A DNA stretch of 21,181 nucleotides from JBGOUV01 sp041477815. Lineage in GTDB: Bacteria > Acidobacteriota > Terriglobia > Bryobacterales > JACQDG01. Within the stretch, counting starts at the first letter, position 1; each line of letters opens with the position of its first letter. The stretch is taken from assembly GCA_041477815.1 (NCBI GenBank), contig JBGOUV010000067.1:1-21181 (forward strand), given 5' to 3'. The position numbers and the translations under genes are program-made. The notes below the pieces were generated by a model that was not told the DNA's origin, ran no database searches, and saw nothing but the letters and a program-made list of their open reading frames with translations. Shown here piece by piece: positions 16,101 through 21,181 of this stretch.

Positions 16101-16433
16101 GGCCGCTGGTTCGACGCCCCCGCCTTCCGCGTCCCCGGCGACCTCAACGGCGGCGGCACGCCCACCATTAGCGTCGGCCGCTTCGGCAACGCCGCCCCCA
16201 ACATCCTGGTCGGCCCCGGCGTCATCGACTTCAGCGCCGGATTGCACAAGCAGTTCCGTGTGACGGAAAGGCTCCACGTCATCTTGCAGGGCACCTTCCG
16301 CAACGTGATCAACCACCCCAACTACGGCTTCCCGGCGACCAACATCCGCGCCGGCAGCGTGGGAATCATCAGCGGCCTCAACGGTCAGGCCGGCCCCCGC
16401 GTCGGGCAGGTCGCCCTGAGGGTGGAGTTCTGA
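13161..16433 (+). CDS. TonB-dependent receptor 2, Oar-like, with carboxypeptidase regulatory-like domain
   Basis: This 1,090-residue outer-membrane receptor has a signal peptide (cleavage near VPA|Q, 26/27) and a carboxypeptidase-regulatory-like domain (about 29-112: GAIRGTATDPTGAAVPGVTVVV, then LVPGRYSVSAEQAGFKS). The plug lies at about 120-260 (RLPLNARNSFYFNML, SELRIQIANDKAESGLPGG), then a beta barrel ending in QVALRVEF. It is a distant paralogue of receptor 1 and shares blocks such as GASAGGPILKNRTFFFA, LNLGVRYDYN and NPYIQQWNL; overall identity looks moderate at best, so a recent duplication is unlikely. The longest ORF begins 15 codons earlier, but GAGGAGG six bases before the ATG at 13161 and a proper signal peptide support the later start. 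The DUF1553 and DUF1501 genes follow on the same strand, suggesting that the receptor may import what they help break down or bind; this link is inferred from order only. Confidence 0.93.
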   Translation: MSLHPWEGRLLRLAAGVLLFCTSVPAQTILGAIRGTATDPTGAAVPGVTVVVRNTGTNIENRATTNASGLYEVTHLVPGRYSVSAEQAGFKSVTVSNVLLETSATVRADLRLEVGEVTTSVNVEATAPLVNSESADVAAVRSNDIMVRLPLNARNSFYFNMLVLTPGATRGQGSNVSLGGARGFQWHTTVDGASTRSPLFANAVGPGESSMEMTSELRIQIANDKAESGLPGGYYATTKSGSNQFHGNLFFHHSNSRLQARNTFSSTVPFAVNNDYGASAGGPILKNRTFFFATWERFPSRSERIFNPNVPTLAFRRGDFTSLAPRTAVRDPLNGQPFANNQVPASRLSTTAQKIQDHFYPAPNFGPPDGIQNNFRGVAAHSQYKSLVEGRIDHKLSTANSLFGRWSWNSNGANFYDYNLPTMPKREQDRRTTTIAISDTHVVSPALINEFRFGIMRSRNPAFNPLDGPALIAEFGLLGITWNPEVAKGAPVFSFTNFETIGATDIFQDPSERIHQVSDSLTWTRGNHTVKSGIELRWNRGTNFPGGTSFPVLQFGQFSFGGAFSGYDYSDFLLGLPQTAGRATAAPLIHALSTDFSWFLQDDWKVTRRLTLNLGVRYDYNPPAHEKDGNLFNFDPATGRLIVPNEQALGRVNPLFPRNLVPIVTAAQAGVPEGLFYTDLNNLVPRFGFAYRPFADARTVIRGAYGLYTDDLTTQIWRLGTGGPYVSSESFTNTITGGAPAFQFPRAFPAGFGAIGAQSFDALDPHLRNPYIQQWNLTLEREIGDMGLRVSYIGTNSRELTWSQNINQPLPSLTPFNNNRRLFPNLRDIRYRQAGGLHNYNSLNVGVERKTKSGLYYQVGWVWAKNLTDSQSDSEQGSAPENAYDRTREYSNVNYTPRHRVTGTLLYSLPFGHGRHWGSSLRRPADWVLGGWELSATFVTETGQFFSPSFNAFDVSNTNVIGGRPDRIADGNLPSDQRRIGRWFDAPAFRVPGDLNGGGTPTISVGRFGNAAPNILVGPGVIDFSAGLHKQFRVTERLHVILQGTFRNVINHPNYGFPATNIRAGSVGIISGLNGQAGPRVGQVALRVEF

Positions 16434-16572
16434 CGCGGCGGCTCGAACCTTCTGGGCGCAATAGGATCTCCTAACCGAAAGGACAAGGTCCGGCCATGGA
16501 AACAGTCGACCTGGCGCCCGACGATGTCCACCGCCAGACCGCGCCCCCTTCCAACGCCCCTCAAACACGCTG

Positions 16573-16601
16573 TTGACCCTGCCGCGTCAAAGGGATAGAC
16601 T
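16573..16601 (+). promoter_or_regulatory. Candidate sigma-70 promoter for the DUF1553/DUF1501 genes
   Basis: TTGACC (16573-16578) and TAGACT (16596-16601) are separated by exactly 17 bases, matching 5/6 and 4/6 of the consensus hexamers. Transcription would start near 16608, after the first in-frame ATG at 16604 and about 45 bases before the ATG at 16652, so it supports the later gene start. TTGAC and GTCAA also form a short inverted repeat (16573-16590) that could be an operator. Confidence 0.45.
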
Positions 16602-16651
16602 GGATGTGGATACGTGTACGCGGCCGAGACCTGCTCGGAGGGGCGGCAAAA

Positions 16652-19348
16652 ATGGGACGTAAGGTAGCGGTAGGACGAAGCCAGGTGTGGGGCCTGGGGC
16701 TGGTGCTCCTGGGCGTGGCGCAAGCTCAATCGTCGGATAAGGAAGTTCTCCCGATCCTCAGGCAGAAGTGCTTCCAGTGCCACAGCGAGGCGCTCCAGAT
16801 GTCGGGCCTCGATCTGCGCACGCGGGAGTCTATGCTGAAGGGTGGAGACAAGGGACCGGCCATCGTCCCGGGGAACGCCGGGGGCAGCCGGCTCTATCGG
16901 CGTGTGGCAGGCCTCGAGAAGCCTCCCATGCCCATGGCCCCGTTGCCCGCTCTGACCTCCCAGGAAGTCGCCGCCTTGAAGGCTTGGCTGGACCAGGGCG
17001 CCAAGTGGGGCGTCGCCGACACTCCCCCGCCGGCCCCCACCGCAGCCGGTGGCTATGGCAAGGACTACAAGGAACGAGTCATCACCGCCGAGGATCGCAA
17101 TTGGTGGGCCTTCCGAAAGCCGGTCCGGCATCCCGTCCCCAGCGTGGCCGAAGCCCGCTTCGCCTCGAACCCCATCGACGCCTTCGTGCGGCAGGGCCTT
17201 GACCAGAAAGGCCTCGCACCCGCGCCTCCGGCCGATCGCAATACCCTCGTCCGCCGCGCCTACCTCGACCTGCTCGGACTTCTGCCGACTCCACAGGAAG
17301 TGGACGCCTTCGTTTACGACGCCAACCCCCGGGCCTACGAGAATCTCATCGACAAGCTGCTCGCTTCGCCCCATTACGGCGAACGCTGGGGCCGGTTCTG
17401 GCTGGACGTCACCCGCTACGCCGACAGCTCCGGCTACGAGCACGACCGGGATATCGCCAACGCCTGGCGCTTCCGCGACTACGTCATCAAGGCCTTCAAC
17501 CAGGACAAGCCGTACAACCGGTTCGTCCTCGAGCAGATCGCCGGCGACGAGCTGGAAGATCGCGACTACGACAGCCTGATCGCCACCTCCTACTACCGCA
17601 TCGGACCCCGGGTGCGTTTCCGCGAGAAGGACAACCCCTACTACCGCTATGAATATCTGGACGACCTGATCCGCACCACCTTCCAGGGCTTCATGGGGCT
17701 CTCGGTCAACTGCGCGCGCTGCCACGACCACAAATTCGACCCCATCACCCGCAAGGATTACTACCGGTCGATGGCCATGCTGTTCGGCTACGTGGACGTG
17801 GACCATCCGCTGGCGCCGGCGGACCAGGTCGCCGCCTACGAGCGCGTCAAGAAGGAAGTGGACGACGAGACCCGGCCGCTCCGCCGCCAGATCGCCCAGA
17901 TCGAGGCGCCTTACAAGAAGGCTGCCTACGAAAGAAGGCTCGCCAAGTTCCCGGAAGAGATCCGGATCGCGGTGAAGACGCCGGATGACAAGAGGACGCC
18001 GGGTCAGAGACTGCTGGCCGCGCAAATCACCTCGCTGGACGTGGATCCGGACGCCGCCGCCAATGTGAACGCGGTTCCCGCCAACTATCGGAGCATGGTC
18101 AAGGTCAGCGAGGCGGACGACAAGGTCCGGCAGAAACTGCTGGCCGAGATCCAGGAGATCCAAAAAAGACTGCCGCCGCCGCTGCCCGTGGCCGAGGGCA
18201 TTCGGGATGGAGATTACCGGCTGACCCCGGACGGCGCCGGCGACGAGCCCCTGCCCGGCAAAGGCGACCGGTTCAACTATGGCGTGGACTGCTGCTTCCT
18301 GCCCCAGCCCGGCCGGGCGTTCCAGGTGCCTCCAGTCTACTTCGGGGCCAACGGCATGGACGTGGCCGAGGACCAGAAGTCGTTTGTGGTCGAGCCCGGC
18401 TACCTCACTGTGCTGGTCAACGGCACGCCGCCGCCGCTTGCCCGCCCGCCGCAAAACGGCCAGGTGAGCAGCGGCCGCCGTCGCGCGCTGGCCGAATGGA
18501 TGGCGTCCCCGGAGAACCCGCTGACCCCGCGCGTCATCGTGAACCGGATCTGGCACTGGCACTTCGGGCGCGGCATCGTCCCCACCCCCGGTAATTTCGG
18601 CAAGATGGGCCTGCCGCCGTCCCATCCGGAGCTGCTGGATTGGCTGGCCACCGAGTTCGTCGGCCAGGGCTGGAGTATCAAGAAGATGCACCGCCTGATC
18701 ATGACTTCCCAGACCTACCAGATGGCCTCCAGCTTCTACCAGGCCACGAACGTGGAGAAGGACCCCACCAACGTGCAACTCTGGCGGTTTCCTTTGCGGC
18801 GTCTGGAGGCCGAGGCCATTCGGGATGCCATCCTGTCGGCCAGCGGCAAGATCAACCTGGAGGCCGGGGGCGAGGGCTTTTTCCCCCCGATCCCCTCCTC
18901 GGTGCGCGAGGGCTACCGGCAGGGCAAGTGGGAGCTGACCAAGGAAGACCCCTCCAATTGGCGCCGTAGCGTCTATACCTATTGGAAGCGCGGCTTGAAG
19001 TACCCCATGTTCGAGGTCCTCGACCAGCCCGACCTGAACGTCACCTGCGAGAAACGGAACGTAACCACCGTTCCCACGCAGGCCCTCACGCTGCTGAATA
19101 ACGAGTTCGTGTTGTTGCAGGCCGGGTACCTGGCCGAACGCGCGCTGCGAGAGGCCGGCAACGACCCGGCCAAGCAGATCGGGCAGCTCTATCGGATCGC
19201 CCTGAGCCGCCCGCCCACGGAGAAGGAGTTGGCCAGCTATCTCACCTTCTTCCAGAAGCAGCGCGACTACCACCATGCCGATCTGCCGGCCCTGACCGAC
19301 GTCGCGCACGTGGTGTTGAACGCCAATGAATTCGTGTACATCAACTAA
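16652..19348 (+). CDS. Planctomycete-type cytochrome c (PSCyt1) / DUF1549 / DUF1553 protein
   Basis: The 898-residue exported protein has a signal peptide (about 1-26). The PSCyt1-like domain (about 30-120) carries heme-c motif CFQCH (C40, C43, H44), SGLDLRTRESMLKGG and a closing ALKAWLDQGAKW. DUF1549 (about 173-380) carries RRAYLDLLGLLPTP, YGERWGRFWLDVTRYADSSGYEHD and a second CxxCH, CARCHDHKFDP (C354, C357, H358). A variable linker follows, then DUF1553 (about 608-895) with NRIWHWHFGRGIV, MTSQTYQ and RRLEAEAIRDA. This order is characteristic of a family abundant in Planctomycetes, Verrucomicrobia and Acidobacteria, nearly always next to a DUF1501 gene; the biochemical role is unknown. The longest ORF starts at 16604, but GGAGGGG eight bases before the ATG at 16652, the signal peptide and the upstream promoter favour 16652. 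The second CxxCH may bind metal or heme. Confidence 0.9.
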   Translation: MGRKVAVGRSQVWGLGLVLLGVAQAQSSDKEVLPILRQKCFQCHSEALQMSGLDLRTRESMLKGGDKGPAIVPGNAGGSRLYRRVAGLEKPPMPMAPLPALTSQEVAALKAWLDQGAKWGVADTPPPAPTAAGGYGKDYKERVITAEDRNWWAFRKPVRHPVPSVAEARFASNPIDAFVRQGLDQKGLAPAPPADRNTLVRRAYLDLLGLLPTPQEVDAFVYDANPRAYENLIDKLLASPHYGERWGRFWLDVTRYADSSGYEHDRDIANAWRFRDYVIKAFNQDKPYNRFVLEQIAGDELEDRDYDSLIATSYYRIGPRVRFREKDNPYYRYEYLDDLIRTTFQGFMGLSVNCARCHDHKFDPITRKDYYRSMAMLFGYVDVDHPLAPADQVAAYERVKKEVDDETRPLRRQIAQIEAPYKKAAYERRLAKFPEEIRIAVKTPDDKRTPGQRLLAAQITSLDVDPDAAANVNAVPANYRSMVKVSEADDKVRQKLLAEIQEIQKRLPPPLPVAEGIRDGDYRLTPDGAGDEPLPGKGDRFNYGVDCCFLPQPGRAFQVPPVYFGANGMDVAEDQKSFVVEPGYLTVLVNGTPPPLARPPQNGQVSSGRRRALAEWMASPENPLTPRVIVNRIWHWHFGRGIVPTPGNFGKMGLPPSHPELLDWLATEFVGQGWSIKKMHRLIMTSQTYQMASSFYQATNVEKDPTNVQLWRFPLRRLEAEAIRDAILSASGKINLEAGGEGFFPPIPSSVREGYRQGKWELTKEDPSNWRRSVYTYWKRGLKYPMFEVLDQPDLNVTCEKRNVTTVPTQALTLLNNEFVLLQAGYLAERALREAGNDPAKQIGQLYRIALSRPPTEKELASYLTFFQKQRDYHHADLPALTDVAHVVLNANEFVYIN

Positions 19349-19386
19349 TGTCGTGAGTCAAGAATTCCTCTTCAGCGGGGTCACGT

Positions 19387-19402
19387 GGTGCAAATTTGCA
19401 CC
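19387..19402. promoter_or_regulatory. Perfect 16-bp palindrome, candidate operator before the DUF1501 gene
   Basis: GGTGCAAATTTGCACC is fully self-complementary with an AT centre. It sits in the 105-base gap between the DUF1553 and DUF1501 genes, 51 bases before the DUF1501 ATG. With no loop and no T-run it is a poor terminator but a good shape for a dimeric repressor or activator site. No clear promoter hexamers were found beside it. Confidence 0.45.
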
Positions 19403-19453
19403 TCGGCAAGTCGTTGATTCTGCGGGCTTGAGGATGTGGCAAAGGAGCCTTCC

Positions 19454-20941
19454 ATGACCAAACGCCGATTCGTTTCCCGCCGGGATTTCCTCTTTGAAGC
19501 CGGTACCGGAATCAGCGGCCTGGCGCTGCTGCACCTGCTCGATCAGGACGGTCTGCTGGCCGCGACGCCGCCCACCGGGACCGCCGGCTGCGCCAGCTCG
19601 GAAGGCTTCCCCGGCTCGCCCTACCTGGCCAAACCGTCTCACTTCAAGCCCCGCGCCAAATCCGTCATCTCGCTGTTCATGAGCGGCGGGGTGAGCCACG
19701 TCGACTCCTTCGACTACAAACCGGCGCTGGCGAAGTACCACGGCATGCCGCTCGAAGGCAAAGGCGAGGTTCGCGTCCGCCAAGGCTTCCCCGGACCGCT
19801 GATGAAGAGCCCGTTCAGCTTCAAGCAATACGGGAAGTCTGGCATGTGGATTTCCGAGCTGTTCCCCCACATCGGGTCCATCGTGGACGACGTGTCCTTC
19901 ATTCACTCCTGCCAGGGCAAGTCCAATGACCACGTGTTGTCGCACTACGAGTGGAACACCGGGTCGATCCTGATGGGCTTCCCCAGCGTCGGCGCCTGGG
20001 TGACCTACGGGCTGGGCAGCGAGAACCAGAACCTGCCGGGCTTCATCGTGATCTACGACGCGCGCGGCGGACCCTTCTCCGGTCCCGCCAACTGGAGCGC
20101 CGGCTTCCTGCCCGCAGCCTACCAGGGCACCGTATTCCGCTCCACCGGCGACCCCATCCTGGATCTCACGCCTCCCTCCAAGTACGTTACCCCGGAGCAG
20201 GAACGGGCGCGCCTGGATCAACTGAACTGGATGAACCAGAATCATGCTGAGACCCACCCGGGCAGCTCCGAGCTGGCGGCGCGGATCGCGTCCTACGAGC
20301 TGGCCTACCGGATGCAGACGTGCGCGCCCGAGGCCGTGGACATCTCCAACGAGAGCGACGAAACCAAGCGTCTGTATGGGTTGGACCATCCCGTAACGGA
20401 GGGGTTCGGTAAGCAGTGCCTGCTGGCGCGGCGGATGGTGGAGCGCGGCGTCCGCTTCATCCAGCTTTATAGCGGCTCCATCGTCAACCAGAACGTGGAC
20501 ACCTGGGACGCCCACGCCAGCATCGTGGACAACCACGGCATGCACGCCCCGGAAGTGGACAAGCCGATCGCCGGCCTGATCACCGACCTGAAGCGCCGCG
20601 GCCTGCTCGACGAGACGCTGGTGATGTGGCACTCCGAGTTCGGCCGCATGCCGATTTCCCAGCGTGGCGTCGGCCGCGACCACAACCCCGGCGCTATGAC
20701 GGTGTTCCTGGCCGGCGCGGGGATTCAAGGTGGCCAAAGAATAGGCGCCACCGACGAGGTGGGCTATAAGGCGGAGCAGCAGGTGATTACGCCCAACGAT
20801 CTCCACGCCACCTTGCTGCACCTGCTGGGGATGGACCACAAGCGCCTGACCTACTACTTCAACGGACGCCACATGCGGCTGACCGACGTCCACGGGGAGC
20901 TGATCCCGCAGATTGCGGGGGACGGAAAACAACGGGGTTAG
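19454..20941 (+). CDS. DUF1501 domain-containing protein with twin-arginine signal
   Basis: The 495-residue protein starts with a Tat-type signal: SRRDFLFEAGTGISGLALL, with the arginine pair at 9-10, so it is probably exported folded. DUF1501 belongs to the alkaline phosphatase/sulfatase-like superfamily. Seen here are the N-terminal block SLFMSGGVSHVDSFDYKPAL (with H82 and D84) and C-terminal blocks VMWHSEFGRMP, GRDHNPGAMTVFLAGAGIQGG, ATDEVGY and PNDLHATLLHLLGMDH. The reaction is unknown; members are often loosely called sulfatases. It forms the standard pair with the preceding DUF1549/DUF1553 gene, suggesting a joint periplasmic role, possibly in degrading complex carbohydrates. The frame is open from a GTG at 19436, but AAAGGAG six bases before the ATG at 19454 fixes the start. 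The TAG stop lies in a tandem 10-bp repeat. Confidence 0.92.
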   Translation: MTKRRFVSRRDFLFEAGTGISGLALLHLLDQDGLLAATPPTGTAGCASSEGFPGSPYLAKPSHFKPRAKSVISLFMSGGVSHVDSFDYKPALAKYHGMPLEGKGEVRVRQGFPGPLMKSPFSFKQYGKSGMWISELFPHIGSIVDDVSFIHSCQGKSNDHVLSHYEWNTGSILMGFPSVGAWVTYGLGSENQNLPGFIVIYDARGGPFSGPANWSAGFLPAAYQGTVFRSTGDPILDLTPPSKYVTPEQERARLDQLNWMNQNHAETHPGSSELAARIASYELAYRMQTCAPEAVDISNESDETKRLYGLDHPVTEGFGKQCLLARRMVERGVRFIQLYSGSIVNQNVDTWDAHASIVDNHGMHAPEVDKPIAGLITDLKRRGLLDETLVMWHSEFGRMPISQRGVGRDHNPGAMTVFLAGAGIQGGQRIGATDEVGYKAEQQVITPNDLHATLLHLLGMDHKRLTYYFNGRHMRLTDVHGELIPQIAGDGKQRG

Positions 20942-20954
20942 GCTGGGTTAGGCT
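20935..20954 (+). repeat. Perfect tandem duplication of a 10-bp unit at the DUF1501 stop codon
   Basis: GGGTTAGGCT occurs twice in direct succession. The first copy contains the TAG stop of the DUF1501 gene and the second repeats that triplet just outside it. This is most simply a replication-slippage duplication; no function is implied. Confidence 0.85.
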
Positions 20955-21037
20955 GGATTTCGCGCCCGCCGGCCCACACTTGATCTCATTTGTGCTGCGT
21001 CAAGAGTGATACCTGCACTTCGCGCTAGCATGAAGGC

Positions 21038-21181
21038 ATGAAGCACCAGGCAGAATCCATCCAGTACACAATTCGTGGCATTCCGCCGGAGGTCGACCGC
21101 GTCCTCCGCCAGAAAGCTGCACGCCGGAAGCAGAGCCTCAATCAGGTGATTCTGGACGAACTGACTGTGGCGACCATCGGC
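21038..21181 (+). CDS. Ribbon-helix-helix antitoxin-like protein (N-terminal part, cut by window end)
   Basis: The frame from the ATG at 21038 stays open for 48 codons to the window edge. The visible residues read as a ribbon-helix-helix DNA-binding domain: a beta strand (SIQYTIRGIP, 7-16), a first helix (PEVDRVLRQKAARRK, 17-31) and a second helix (SLNQVILDEL, 33-42). Such domains with a basic first helix and SLNQ-type turn are typical of FitA/VapB-like antitoxins, which bind their own promoter and a PIN-domain toxin encoded just downstream. The toxin, if present, lies outside the window. An ATG eight bases upstream hits a stop after three codons and is discarded. A simple Arc-family regulator is the alternative. 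Confidence 0.65.
   Translation, partial: MKHQAESIQYTIRGIPPEVDRVLRQKAARRKQSLNQVILDELTVATIG

Noticed and set aside
13215..16568. Long antisense ORF (over 1,100 codons) opposite TonB receptor 2
   Set aside because: It exactly mirrors the receptor, is Val/Gly/Ala/Arg-rich without motifs, and such open antisense frames are expected from GC-rich codon use.
16496..16576. 26-codon ORF upstream of the DUF1553 gene
   Set aside because: It has no known motif and only a weak ribosome site, and its stop overlaps the candidate -35 box. It could be a remnant of a lost gene but cannot be supported.
16385..19309. Long antisense ORF opposite the DUF1553 gene
   Set aside because: The plus-strand protein has clear domains and a Shine-Dalgarno; the antisense translation has no recognisable domain.

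Overview
The window is high-GC DNA and looks like an acidobacterium, most likely from the Solibacter/Bryobacteraceae side of the phylum. This is inferred from gene content, not from a marker gene. It carries two Oar-like TonB-dependent receptors of about 1,090 residues with N-terminal carboxypeptidase-regulatory domains. It also has a heme-c/DUF1549/DUF1553 protein beside a Tat-exported DUF1501 protein, a quinoprotein next to an NHL-propeller protein, and a compact ECF sigma/membrane regulator/secreted protein operon. No rRNA, tRNA, CRISPR array, intact insertion sequence or phage gene was seen.

Layout, left to right. Minus strand 1-1235: the N-terminal part of a YfhO-like GT-C membrane protein (cut by the window edge) lies behind a Uma2-family nuclease-fold gene. 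Minus strand 1489-2382: an exported dienelactone hydrolase-family protein. Plus strand 2515-5311: a secreted six-bladed NHL propeller, then a periplasmic PQQ-type quinoprotein. Plus strand 5457-8732: TonB receptor 1, which converges on the operon to its right. Minus strand 10785-8751: the ECF sigma factor, a cysteine-free single-pass membrane protein overlapping it by ATGA, and an unrecognised secreted protein. Minus strand 12774-11107: ilvD (branched-chain amino acid synthesis), the only clear core-metabolism gene. 12819-13085: a decayed ABC-transporter ATPase that has lost its catalytic core. Plus strand 13161-20941: TonB receptor 2, the PSCyt1/DUF1549/DUF1553 protein and the DUF1501 protein. 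At 21038 a ribbon-helix-helix antitoxin-like gene begins and runs off the window.

Most products are predicted to be exported: hydrolase, propeller, quinoprotein, both receptors, sigma-operon effector, DUF1553 and DUF1501 proteins. The window therefore reads as envelope, nutrient-capture and periplasmic-oxidation functions around one biosynthetic gene. The least explained parts are the sigma-linked operon, the DUF1553/DUF1501 pair with a perfect 16-bp palindrome between its genes, and the quinoprotein/propeller pair. No overtly new defence or mobile system is visible.

Several gene starts were set downstream of the longest ORF because a Shine-Dalgarno sequence, a signal peptide or a candidate promoter favours the internal ATG; each case is noted in its entry.
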